Of a stretch of 55,105 bases of DNA, positions 36,585 through 48,149 are shown piece after piece. This DNA is from Tubiluchus corallicola. Its lineage: Eukaryota; Priapulida; Priapulimorpha; Priapulimorphida; Tubiluchidae. The notes under the pieces were generated by a model, which saw nothing but the letters and a program-made list of their open reading frames with translations, did no database searches and had not been told where the DNA came from. The position numbers and the translations under genes are program-made. Position 1 is the stretch's first letter, and each line of letters begins with the position of its first letter. The stretch is taken from positions 41,354 to 96,458 of the forward strand of contig JAQGDQ010000779.1 of the NCBI GenBank assembly GCA_030141605.1, read 5' to 3'.

Positions 36585-36775
36585 TTTTGAGATGTAGTTT
36601 CTTAGTGGATACTTTCTGGAAGCATTACTGGATAATTGTAAAATATTGTGATCCAGTTTCCAGGTGAAGGTTGGTGGTGGATTAGCTTCAGTTTCACATT
36701 TCAGCTCCAATGTTGATAACATTACAATCTCTAAACTTCCAGTAATAATACTGAGATTTGCAGTGTGTGGTTTGT
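36585..36775 (-). CDS. Immunoglobulin-domain exon
   Basis: A minus-strand exon with acceptor TTTTTATTAG at 36,776 and donor GTTTGT at 36,584-36,579, 191 bp. It encodes SIITGSLEIVMLSTLELKC then EANPPPTFTWKLDHNIL, the B-strand Cys and C-strand Trp pattern of an Ig-like C2/I domain, followed by RKYPLRNYIS. It lies ~770 bp upstream of the first C1q exon on the same strand and could be part of the same extracellular protein. However, its exit phase (0) does not join directly to the C1q exon (phase 1), so at least one more exon would be needed. Confidence 0.7.
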
Positions 36776-37589
36776 CTAATAAAAATAAATCATAAAATTT
36801 TACTCAGGATATTAAACACAGAGCTTGTAGACATAATAAGTAGACATCTTGTTTTTCTTTTTACTTTGTAGTTTTTGCTATTGTTAACTGCCTTTTTGCG
36901 AAACTGTTATTGATAGTTGTGGTAATGACCTGTTTTGATTTATCTAAACGAACTAAAAAGTAAATAAAAGTAGTAAAAAATAATCATAATAATTTACTCC
37001 ATTTCGTATGAGATTTTGTTGTCGGAATACTTGAAATCTATGTATATTGTGATCAACATGGAAAACCATAATGCCTATGTAGACCCCGTAACATCAAACC
37101 TTAGAACCGCTGGTTTTTCAAGTGAACTCTTCGACATTGCAACTTCTCTAAAGACATATTAATTACACATATGTTGTTGATTTTTCAGGTTCATATGCCT
37201 TGTTGCCCTCTGGTAAATTGCAGGACAACAACTGCCCACATATGTTGCCTAACCCCTTTTATTTTTAATAAAAGATGATGCAACAAGTTAGGCAGATTTG
37301 GGGATGAGTTGGGAGGTAAACAACCATAAATGCACTCTCACCATAAATGTCTACTAGCTCCCAACAATGTGCGTTTCTATTACGTGTGCTTACATTAAAT
37401 GAGGGAAACTCCAGGTATCCCATGCTGTCATGGAGTCTCAAGGGTCTAATTACTAGTTTCTGTGACTTTCATTTTAACAGGTTAGTACGAAAGCCTTAAA
37501 GGAGCTGTGAAGACTAGACGAAGCCAAGTTTCCGGAAAGTCAGTAAGTCTGGTTGAAAGACATGGCTTCTTATTTGAACCTTGAATTGC
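36776..37589. other. Non-coding interval
   Basis: No exon or element recognised; AT-rich with short poly-A and poly-T runs. Confidence 0.4.
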
Positions 37590-38062
37590 ACGTACTAGAC
37601 ATCTTAGACATCATCAATCCCTGCTCACTCTTCTTAGACGTCTTCAATCCCTGCCCGCTCTTCTTAGACATCTTAAATCCCTGCCCGCTCTTCTTAGTTG
37701 TCTTCAAGCCCTGCTCTCACTTCTTATACATCATCAAGCCCTGCTCTCACTTCTTATCAAGCCCTACTCACTCTTCTTAGACATCATCAAGCTCTGCTCA
37801 CTCTTCTTAGACGTCTTCAATCCCTGCCCGCTCTTCTTAGACGTCTTCAATCCCTGCCCGCTCTTCTTAGACATCATCAAGACCTGCTCTCACTTCTTAG
37901 ACGTCATCAAGCCCTGCTCTCACTTCTTAGACGTTATCAAGCTGTACTCACTCTTCTTAGACGTCATCAAGCCCTGCTCACTCTTCTTAGACATCATCAA
38001 GCCCTGCTCACTCTTCTTAGACATCTCCAAGCATTGCTTATACTTCTTAGATGTCATCAAGA
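37590..38062 (+). repeat. 30-bp minisatellite, ~15 copies
   Basis: Unit CATCAAGCCCTGCTCACTCT plus TCTTAGACGT, 30 bp. Variants carry CAATCCCTGCCCGC or TCTCACTTC. Because 30 is a multiple of three the array is open in several frames (giving ALLTLLRR-type text), but there is no splice or start context supporting a real protein. Confidence 0.9.
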
Positions 38063-39884
38063 CACAACAATCTGATACAGTGTGGCCTCAAGTCTACTCT
38101 ATTTTTAGGGAGTCTTAATTTGGCCTTGGTGATCAGTTTTCCTGGAATAGGAACCCACCCAGGCAGTAGCAAGCAGGCGATCAATGAATTAGTGTGTATG
38201 ATCACGCAAGTCTACGCCAGATTAAGCTCAATAGGCCAAGTTGTAGTGACTGAAAAGGATGTGTTTTTCTTAATTTCATCCAATCATACCACTTATAAAC
38301 GTTTAAACAAATAGCATGATTGGATAGCCGAGATTATCCTGAATAGAGCTGTACATAATTTGTAATCATTTAGTTATGTCTGTGCTATTACAGTCAGAGG
38401 TCTTATAAGATCTATTTTGAGTGGTGTGGTCCTGAAGGAGTTAACAGATTGATTCGTCCCGCAATGGAGAAGCTTAATGGCTTTGATTTTCCAGTATTCT
38501 GGCAGCTCAATGACTCCGTGTGGAAGGCAATAAAAATACGGCTATATTCTTATTCACGTGCTCCAAATGTTGATATAGCTGATTGATCATCGTGTTTGCA
38601 GGGTCAGGACAGAAAGTGTGGGGTCACTGATTGGACATCGTTCGTTACCCCTCCCTAGCTATTATTCGTGATTCGGCAATTTCATTCAGATTATAAAATA
38701 CTTAAAATAACAATTAAGCATTAAATATTCAGACCGACATACAGAATGAGTGTAAGTGAAATCAGTTTTGTTACTTTTGTACATATACACGTACGCAAGA
38801 TGGTCTACTTCTAATTTAAAAACAAAGTTTAATATTGTTAAAGGGAGAACGGATGATTGTTTAGACTCAATCTCACTTTAATTTACTGTCGGAAAAAATA
38901 TCAATTGTTCCTTATGTTTGAATAATTAGCTTAGAAAGTTAATGAACGGCAGCCGAACACACCCATTGCTTGTCAGAAACAAACCACAGTTTGTGCAATG
39001 GCAGGTGTCTTCCCGTTCGCGTCAAACACTTTTGCATTACTTTGCGTTCTTCGCGAGCAGCGCACAGGATCATGGGTAAAATGATGTTATTCGATGTGTA
39101 AACAAACCCTTGTGGCAAATTATATTATCGTCAGTTTCAACAACAACTTTAATGATGTAGAGTGCTGCAAAGTTGAGTTGACTAACAAAATAAAATGAAT
39201 TTTTAGAAATCAGTATGGTGCCAACAACAATGACAGCAAATCTAGTCTGATGTCATAGTGTAGTGTGGCACAGCTCGGCTTAAGGAGTATGATATTCGGT
39301 TAAAGTGCCACCTATCATTGACTTCGGCAACTAATTTTATTTCACTTTTTTACATAAAAAATGTTGGGTTCAGCTTTGACATTATCTTGAGGCTATTTGT
39401 AATTCAAATTTAAACTGAGTAAAAGCAAGAACCAAGAACAAGTGAACTAAGATTAAACAACAATTTATTTTATTGGCTTTGCTATAAAATACAGCTAATT
39501 TTAGTTAGGTGAAATCCACAATCATCAAAACAATTCTTGTTTCTAGTTAAAGAAATCTTTCTATAGCAATTGCAATTGGTCATGCAAAGAATGCTAGAGT
39601 CCAGGTTTCAGTAAGATTAAGCAGTCGCAATTTTCTTGCCAATCCTGTGTATATGTACTATGTTCCTGTTCCACATTTAACTAAAAGTGAGCAAAACTAT
39701 GATCCAGTCTCTTCTTTCACTTATTTGTATAAGATCTCGAATAACCCCGGATCAATAACTAGCTGACTTGTGATCTGCAACTTTTTTCAAGTAGAACTTT
39801 ATATTTTTGCTGATTCAGTCCAAATTATTTTTCTGCTTTTGCATAGTTTGCTAGCTTTTAGCTAGATATCTTGAACTCTTAATT
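38063..39884. other. Non-coding interval
   Basis: No exon supported by splice sites and no recognised repeat. An 87-codon plus frame at 38,051-38,314 begins inside the minisatellite and is not credible. Confidence 0.4.
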
Positions 39885-40640
39885 CTGCAGCTCTTTTAAT
39901 TCTGCAACTCTTTTAATTCTGGAACTCTTTTCAATTCTGGAACTCTTTCATTCCAGGAATTTTCTGCAACTCTTTTCAATTCTGCAAGTCTTTTAATTCT
40001 GGAACTCTTTTAAATTCTGCAACTCTTTTAATTCTGCAACTCTTTTCAATTCTGGAACTCTTTTTAATTCTGGACCGCTTTAATTTTGCAACTCTTTTCA
40101 ATTCTCGAACTCTTTCAATTCTGGAACTCTTTTAATTCTGCAAATCTTTTGAATTCTGGAACTCTTTTTAATTCTGGAACTCTTTAATTCTGGAACTCTT
40201 TTTAATTCTGGAACTCTTTTAATTCTGCAACTCTTTTCAATTCAGGAACTCTTTCAATTCTGCAACTCTTTTCAATTCTGGAACTCTTTTATTCCAGGAA
40301 TTTTCTGCAATTCTTTTAATTCCAGGAACTTTCTGCAACTCTTTTAATTCCAGGAACTTTCTGCAACTCTTTGAATTCCAGGAACTTTCTGCAACTCTTT
40401 GAATTCCAGGAACTTTCTGCAACTCTTTTAATTCCAGGAACTCCTGGAACTCTTTTGATCTTGGATTTTCCTGGAACTTTCAGCAACTCTTTTAAATCTA
40501 GAAACTTTCTGGAACTCTTTTTGTCTCTGCAACTGCTTTAATCCTGGAACTCTTTTCTAGCTTCTCTTTTGGTTTCTAGAACCTAGTGTTTCTGGAACTC
40601 TTTTCTAGGTTCTAGATTCCTGACACATTCCAGCTAGTTT
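39885..40640. repeat. ~17-bp minisatellite (TTTTAATTCTGSAACTC)
   Basis: Dozens of imperfect copies of TTTTAATTCTGCAACTC / TTCTGGAACTC with unit length 15-18 bp. Toward the right the units shift to a longer form with TTCCAGGAACTTTCTGCAAC (40,290-40,440). Frames across it are artefacts. Confidence 0.9.
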
Positions 40641-42527
40641 TGAAAGCTAGCTTTATCTAGTAAGTTAAAACTTACTTCTCATCCTGCTTCTCTTCCATGT
40701 TTAGATGAATGTTTAGTTGCTGTAGCTCTTTATCACTTTGAAAGTGTTCGGATATGTGTGGTCAATGGCCTGGCCCTCCATTTATATAGCCGCCTGAGCG
40801 TCGGCGTCGCTAAGTTCCCATGGATAGTGCATTGTAACCGGGGGGTGGGCTGTTCATTACACTTTGTTACTTTCAGTCTTCTAATTATAATTTCATCAAT
40901 TCGCTTTGCTCTTTTTAACAGCGCATATGTTTATCTACATTTAATCTAATTCATCAGCATATGTTTGATCCTTTTTGTTTTTATTTTCTTGTTTTCCAAA
41001 ACGGGAATTCACCGGGTTGTGAAGTTTCATCTGCGTGTGTTTATCTTTCGGTCAGCACCTGGTGGGTTCGCCAAATAACGAAGATGTGCCTAACATAAGC
41101 GCATCCATAATGGCTGCGCCCATAGCGCATGTAAACAATATTGAAATTCCGATGATTATATTTTTTAGAGAATATTACAATAGTATGCAAAGGTTCCAAA
41201 GGATATAGAGCGATAATGTTAATATTTTTTCCAATTTTGAATGCTTAATTATGTAATAGTAACTGTTACAACCTTAAGAAGTCAATGTTTCTTAAATTAA
41301 ATTATCAGCAATAACTTTGCAAACTCACCAGTGTCTAATAATCATATTTATGCCCACTGAAGGATAGCTGACTAGGTGACCTAAAGACAAAAACAACAAA
41401 CTGAATAAAAAAATTAAACAAAAATTAATTATTACAAAGCTATTATAATTTACAGGTTTTCTGCAGTGGGAGCATGCTGAAAATGAAAACAGTTGTCGAT
41501 ACGTGAAGGATTCTGGCTATCATCAAACCAAATTACAAAAGAAGACTATTGTCAGTGCCACAGGAGTGGTGTATATAAAGGACTTGGGTAAAGCAAGCAG
41601 CATGTGAAAGTGCAAGGATCAATGAGGCTAAGATTTAAATGCTCTGCAAGACTAACAGTCTGGACTAATAAAAATGGTAAGAAATTGTAGCTGTAAACTA
41701 GTTGACAATTTTTCTGACAAGTAGAAACTGAGTTTTGCAAATCTCAGTTTGGAACGCTATTCAGTAAACTAAAATTCATTAGTGATTCATTACTTACTTT
41801 CGATTATGGATGCATTCGTTAATTTACTTTTGCATAACTAAAACTATAGATGTCTTCAAGTTACCAGAAGTTTCTAGTTACTAAAAGCTAAATACAGTAC
41901 TATCCATCTTTCTGGTGAAAGTGCAAAGTATTTTTTTACATATGAAAGCTGAATAAGGAAACTTGTAAAAGACTCATATTATAATTATTTAATTCATATT
42001 ATACTCACATTCATATTATTTTTTTAATTTGCTATATTGGGTTCATTTCTATTAGCTTTTTTTATTGTAAATATATACAGATTAATACTAACTATAGTAG
42101 TAACTTTTTCAGGAACAAAAGTAATATACTAAGTGATCCACTCACATAGCTTGAGTGGCATCAGTCATTTAATTTTACGGAAGGAAGAACAGCATGAAAT
42201 AGTGGACATGTTGCCAATAAGAACATCCATTGACAAAATTGGACAACCTTGAAGCCAAAGTGTGTTGAGAGAGGAAATTTATTTTTACTGTACGTAAAAC
42301 ATAAGTAGACATTGACAAGCTGCAAGCATCGACTTAGCATTATTGTAATTCCAGAGCTGTGTTACTGTTGTAGCAAACTGATATGGTTGCAATTTTAATA
42401 TGAAGTCTGCTTTAGCTGTTCGCATTGTAAATGCTTGTCCAATTGTATGCGTAAATCAAACACTGTGACATACAATAGCAGTATTAACTAAAATCTTTAT
42501 AAGGATTTGAAATTTGGCTCCCTTGAT
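40641..42527. other. Non-coding interval, a GC-richer pocket near 40,760-40,860
   Basis: A locally GC-rich stretch with TTTATATAG (~40,781) and GCGTCGGCGTCGC could be promoter-like, but no exon follows. A short minus-strand segment at ~41,333-41,380 has acceptor and donor-like ends (TTTAG / GTGAGT), but its frames contain stops. The remainder is AT-rich. Confidence 0.35.
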
Positions 42528-43495
42528 TTACATGTCAACATGTGTGCAAAAGCTTAGCTTAAAATGTTTGTGTTTCCAAGCATATATCAATGGATTGGCC
42601 ATTGAGTTAATAAAAACCATAGCATAGCAAAAAAGCTCCACATAGAAGTTTTCTTTTCTGTCCGTGGCATACATGAAAAACATGCCTGTTACATTAATCG
42701 GCATCCAGCAGATCGCAAACGTCCCAGCAACAACGAACATTATCTTTGCAGACTTGATGTTTTGCAGTGGCTGAAAACTCTGTTGCGAAACTGGATTAAT
42801 CTGTCTTTGGTGACGATTTGCAATTAACATAATTCTTGCATAGCCAATGAAAACAAACAACATTGCTGTGATACCATACATGTTAAAAGCAAAGAAATGC
42901 ATTGGATGTGTCATATTGTAAAAAGAACAGTAAACAAGTGGACTTGTCATGCATTGCCCATACAAAATAATCAATCCATAAAATGCTGCTCATATCCGTG
43001 TTATAGTAATGAGAATAACAATGTGCGAAGACTGTATTTTTGAAAGGAAAGATGGATGTACTATTGCAATATAACGTTCAGCCGTGATCACGATAAGGGT
43101 TGTGATTGAACATGTGCCACAAATAAGTGAGAACACCACAATAAATAAGCACTTATTTGCAGAAATAACATTCATGTGCAAGATGCCGTCTACAAGCATC
43201 AATGCCATGCTGCCAAACAATCCATCACCCATCTGAAAACAAGTTTAAAGTGAAGATGATTAAACACAACACACAGTAGAAGATTAAAATTTGCTTATGA
43301 ACAATCCATCCCCACTGACAAATTAAGCAACAGTCAATTCTACGTTGTTTGCAACTTTTTATATTTGAGAATAGCAGTGACAACAAGCATATTTAGAACA
43401 ATGATGTGTCCAATAATTATGAATAATGTGCTGAAAAATGCAGTTGCGAGTACAAAAGTGTTGCTAGTTACACTTTGATTAGTGCCGTTATTCAT
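42528..43495 (-). pseudogene. Class A GPCR with three in-frame stop codons and an 83-bp intron
   Basis: Exon 1 (43,495-43,316) encodes N-glycosylation sites NGT and NQS, TM1 (TLFIIIGHIIVLNMLVV), a short loop with TAG-Asn-TGA, and LLLNLS of TM2. An 83-bp intron (43,315-43,233) precedes exon 2 (43,232-42,528): GDGLFGSMALML (TM2), TM3 ending in AERYIAIVHP (DRY region), a TGA at 42,990-42,992 exactly at the TM4 Trp position 4.50, TM5, TM6 with CWMP, and TM7 with NSMANPLIYAW (NPxxY). Apart from the three stops the frame is continuous to the C-tail. Ligand class is not recognisable. Confidence 0.8.
43226..43305 (-). repeat. 80-bp block identical to MULE intron end (copy in GPCR)
   Basis: Identical over 80 bases to 46,914-46,993. 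It covers most of the GPCR intron plus seven bases of exon 2. It is flanked by a direct repeat AACAATCCATC at 43,216-43,226 and 43,300-43,310, which continues imperfectly as A-CCCA / CCCA. The repeat marks an insertion duplication around GPCR coding sequence. Confidence 0.9.
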
Positions 43496-44415
43496 TTTAG
43501 TTCAAAAATGATTAACTCTTTCAACTGTTTCATTTGCAATAAGAACCTCTAGCAGAACACGCGTATATTATACCCAATGTTTAGTTAACAGCTACATTGA
43601 GAGGCAGAAATTAAGCAATGTCCTTTGAGTGACTGTTTTGAGAGATCGTAATGCACAAAGAAAAAAGGTTTTTCTTCCAATGTCGTACCAAAAAACTGCA
43701 TAGCAAACATGCATTAGCATTCCAGCTACATAAGTATTGGCAGCAGTTATTATAAAATGTGTGCGATCCATTATAAAATAAACCAGAGGCTACCAGCAAT
43801 AACACAGATAAACAAAACAGCAAGTGTAGTATTCCTTTGTGTGCTGCTTTGTAAATACACCAATAACTGCTGGTTTTACTAGTCTACTAGAACATGTATA
43901 CAAGAAACTGCATTACAGATAGCTGAAAAATATCTGAGAAATGAAATAATCGGGGGCCATTTATCTTTTGTGTGGAAAAGAATTGTGAACTTGCAAAAAC
44001 TTATGTTAACTCTCTCCGCTTTTTTCTTATGTGAGGAAAAAGTTTTCATTAGTAAGGGTCAGTATAACAGTAAAAATTTCACAACTGCAGCCATTTAAAA
44101 TCGAAGGCCACAAAATTATTTGTGAATAAGAGTGAGCTGCCAAAAACTGCTCTTAATAAACTAAGACAACAGAAATAGTGGCACACTTTTGCAAACAGCA
44201 AAAACAAATGCTTCTTTATGTGCAAAAGACAACATTGTACTGACAAAGAACATTTGCACAGAACCAGATGTAGGTCATACTAAAGTATATAAATTATTTA
44301 AGGATACGTGTGCAAATAAAGTTTAACAGGTGCATGTTCTTTCCACACTGGACTTTGACTTTCCTCGGCTCTGCATAATTGCATCATAAAGTTCTTATTT
44401 TCCAAAATAGGAGTT
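43496..44415 (-). other. Interval with an unassigned membrane-like frame
   Basis: On the minus strand, 43,611-43,780 reads THFIITAANTYVAGML, then HVCYAVFWYDIGRKTFF. It looks like a transmembrane coding fragment but has no start and no convincing splice sites. The rest shows nothing recognisable. Confidence 0.3.
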
Positions 44416-45336
44416 TTAAAAGCAAAAGTCTTCTGATGCAAAATCCACCATTGCAAACTGTGGGCAAACATCTGGAGTCCAGCTTTTTACAACAGCCAAA
44501 GCTTCTGCGATGCTATCCTTTGTCTCCTGCTGCACCACAAACACTGCAACAACCTAAAAGACGAACTTCACCATTACACACTGCAATATGATACCTATGT
44601 TATCAAAATGAAGCAAATCTATTTTCAGCCCTTAGCCACAAGTGCACTATTTATGAATGCTAAAAATGCGCACAAGCAGAACAGCTATTTCTCACTGCAA
44701 TCATCAACAGATTATCTAAATACTGTGGAGAATGACAAAAAAAAGTTTTTTGCAAAACTATTAATCTACAATAACTACTGTAGTAATAAACAGTTGAAAG
44801 AACATTAGCGATCAAGATTATGAAATGTTTTTTGCTGAACAATGTCAAAACCCTACAGTTAAACTGTCACTGCAGCTGGAATAGATAACATGGAGATATA
44901 ACTTATGAATTGGCTAAATCAAATGTCTTCTGCACCTGGTAATCAACGTTGGTATGAACCACCAGAAAAAACAAAGGAAGAGCACATTTGCAAGTCCTGT
45001 ATGTGGCGTCTAGTAGTATAGCTTGGCCATATCTTTTATACAGTCGCTGCATCTGGGGTGTCTGTAAAACAAGAAGCATTAATCGGCGATCATGATCCTT
45101 AACATTTGGGCACGATATGTGCATTGCATTGTATTGTACTACACATACTGTGCATTAACGATCTGCAATAGGGATGTATCATAACATTATTGCAATGGAA
45201 AAAATGTATTTGTATGAAAGTACACGTGCCAATCAACAGGATCATCTTTCAAGGGTGAATGTATTTTGCCACATATTTCTTCAAGAGGGAGTGGTTTATG
45301 CATGCGATGCCTGATACACAAACAACAGCTTTTTTC

Positions 45337-46346
45337 CTGGCACGATGCAAGCCTTTACATCGGTAACCTCTTCATCAATGTCTGATACATCGTCTGATGA
45401 TGCTGGCTCAGTCTCATCCTGGCATGATGCAAGCCTTTACATCGGTAACCTTGTCATCAATGTCTGATAAATCGTCTGATGATGCTGGCTCAGTCTCATC
45501 CTGGCACGATGCAAGCCTTTACATCGGTAACCTCGTCATCAATGTCTGATAAATCGTCTGATGATGCTGGCTCAGTCTCATCCTGGCACGATGCAAGCCT
45601 TTACATCGGTAACCTCGTCATCAATGTCTGATAAATCGTCTGATGATGCTGGCTCAGTCTCATCCTGGCACGATGCAAGCCTTTACATCGGTAACCTCGT
45701 CATCAATGTCTGATAAATCGTCTGATGATGCTGGCTCAGTCTCATCCTGGCACGATGCAAGCCTTTACATCGGTAACCTCGTCATCAATGTCTGATAAAT
45801 CGTCTGATGATGCTGGCTCAGTCTCATCCTGGCACGATGCAAGCCTTTACATCGGTAACCTCGTCATCAATGTCTGATAAATCGTCTGATGATGCTGGCT
45901 CAGTCTCATCCTGGCACGATGCAAGCCTTTACATCGGTAACCTCGTCATCAATGTCTGATAAATCGTCTGATGATGCTGGCTCAGTCTCATCCTGGCACG
46001 ATGCAAGCCTTTACATCGGTAACCTCGTCATCAATGTCTGATAAATCGTCTGATGATGCTGGCTCAGTCTCATCCTGGCACGATGCAAGCCTTTACATCG
46101 GTAACCTCGTCATCAATGTCTGATAAATCGTCTGATGATGCTGGCTCAGTCTCATCCTGGCACGATGCAAGCCTTTACATCGGTAACCTCGTCATCAATG
46201 TCTGATAAATCGTCTGATGATGCTGGCTCAGTCTCATCCTGGCACGATGCAAGCCTTTACATCGGTAACCTCGTCATCAATGTCTGATAAATCGTCTGAT
46301 GATGCTGGCTCAGTCTCATCCTGGCACGATGCAAGCCTTTACAACG
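45337..46346. repeat. 82-bp minisatellite, 12 exact-length units, inside a coding exon
   Basis: CTGGCACGATGCAAGCC starts at 45,337, 45,419 and every 82 bp to 46,321. All units have the same length and nearly identical sequence. On the minus strand one unit encodes an acidic linker (SDIDDEVTDVKACIVPG). Since 82 leaves remainder 1 on division by three, each boundary shifts the frame, and the first boundary gives TGA right after VPG. The outermost (leftmost) unit continues in frame into KKLLFVYQ, showing what a single-copy exon would have read. Confidence 0.95.
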
Positions 46347-46913
46347 GTAACCTCGTCATCAATGTCAGCAGCCTCTACATCCTCTACAGATGAGGAGCAG
46401 GGCCTGAAGAAACTGTGGTCAGTTGGGTTGATTTCCCCTAACATTCTCTCAACATTGACTTGATCAATTTGTGCAAAATGGCGTTTAAGTTTATACTTGG
46501 TAATTAAATTACTCAAGTCCACTGCATGTGTACTTTTATTAAGTACATAGTGCCTTGACGTACGGTGGTATCTTATCAAAACAGGCTCTGTTAGGGTTTG
46601 TATCAAGATGTACAAATTTTACAAATAGGCTTGTTATGGAAAAGATGTATCATGCAGTAAATATAAAATCTTGATATTTTTTGTATTTTTCAATCTCATT
46701 GGTGATTTTCAAAATTTTCAGTTTAATGACTGAATGCTGAGTGGTGAATTATTTACCTTCGCCTGCTTTGTTCAGGTGGGTCTTGCCCAAAGAATAAAGT
46801 GTTAACTACATATTCTTTAAGACACGACTCTAGATTCCTTCTGTTTGTTACACCACTAGCTAACAGTTCTAGCACATTTTCCTTGATCTGGTTATCGACA
46901 GGCTCACTGTAGC

Positions 46914-46993
46914 CACCCATCTGAAAACAAGTTTAAAGTGAAGATGATTAAACACAACACACAGTAGAAGATTAAAATTTGCTTATGAACAAT
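46914..46993 (-). repeat. 80-bp block shared with GPCR intron (copy at MULE locus)
   Basis: Last 73 bases of a 270-bp MULE intron (46,921-47,190) plus the first seven exon bases ATGGGTG. Identical to 43,226-43,305. Here it has a natural exon context (ATGGGTGGCTACAG continues a conserved MULE exon) and no flanking direct repeat, so this copy looks like the source. Confidence 0.85.
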
Positions 46994-48149
46994 TTTACTA
47001 CTTGGACTATAACGTGGTTGATTTACAATGAAAAGAAAGGAATTTCAGCACAGCAGGTATATTTGTGGAAGGTATACTTAACAAGTATATTTAACAAGGT
47101 TTGTCTATAAAATGGAGAATACTCGAACGCGCTTCTTGTCAATGTCTATTCCGCCAAAGTTGTGACTATCTTTCTCTGTGATAATTTTACCTTCCCACTA
47201 AGATGATACTTGTGCTCATCTTTGTCTGGAATTGACATGATATATTTAACATCCATCTGGGGCTGAGGATCTCTTTCCAAGGCTTTCTTCAGTTCCCTAA
47301 GCATTTGCCCTTTAGCGGCCCTTGATGTATCAGAAATCTGCAACAGAAACAATAGTTAAAAAGAACTGTTGTAGGAAAAGGTATTATAATATACCCAGCC
47401 ACATATGCTATATATCGCTTGCTGCCTTGTGTGGTTTCATTAAACAAGTTTAAGCAATCAAACAAATTTTACACACCAAGGTATAAAGCAAGTAAAATTT
47501 GACACTTTTCTGAATAATGCAAAAAAGAAAGATAATATTCATAACTATTCTGACCAACATGCAAATTATTTAGCTTAGGCAAAGTAAAATATTACTACAA
47601 CACATTTCATTCACCTTAAACTCTGGAAACTTCACAATTTTTTTATCTGGATTGTTGCAGGACAACCCATCTTTTTTGTAGGCTGCTGCAGAAATCTGCT
47701 TTTTACAAATATATGATCATTTCTCTGAAAATAAAATCAAATTCACTACATAGAAATCTGATGTAATATGTGCATATTGGGTGTATATGTATTCTAAACT
47801 AGTATATATCACAGCAATGCTAACAGACTCTTGCTTACCAGCGTCTGATTCTGTTTTAATTATTAGTTTCTGCAGTATCTTCGTGTTTGAACCAGATACA
47901 TCAAATGTCAAAATGTCAACCACTTGACATAAGTACTTATTATGCCACTTTTTTATACTAGAAAGCTACTTTAGTGATGCAAAGACAACCACACATATAT
48001 AAAAGAGTATACTAAAAATGCATTGTGACTATTTTATTAATCACAAGAAACTGTTCTTGGGTTACCAACTATCTCACACACAAGTAAGATATGCTTTGTA
48101 ATGGAAAAATACAAAAGTTCAGTCAGCTAGGGCTATTAAATAAACCTAG

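Larger units (their letters stand above)
44416..47695 (-). pseudogene. MULE-transposase-derived gene, at least six exons, disrupted
   Basis: Exons (minus): 47,615-47,695, 47,191-47,337, 46,757-46,920, 46,571 into the 82-bp repeat, 44,936-45,061 and 44,416-44,553. Phases join (0/0, 0/0, 2, then 0/0). Text includes KYIMSIPDKDEHKYHLSG and ENVLELLASGVTNRRNLES. INPTDHSFFRP follows, then the DDE core start YGQAILLDATYRTCKCALPL and LFFLVVHTNVDYQ, joined to VVAVFVVQQETKDSIAEAL. This is the layout of metazoan MULE-type proteins. The coding exon is cut by the repeat array, which introduces TGA. The last exon ends in TAA after ASEDFCF, before the rest of the catalytic core. It is therefore a dead or highly reduced copy. 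Confidence 0.75.

Noticed and set aside
37553-38314. Leu-rich 10-residue repeat protein (125 codons)
   Set aside because: Product of a 30-bp minisatellite that is open in several frames; no start, splice or homology support.
45337-46346. CRISPR or regulatory DNA-binding array
   Set aside because: Head-to-tail units without spacers, bounded by MULE exon sequence; a coding minisatellite expansion fits better.
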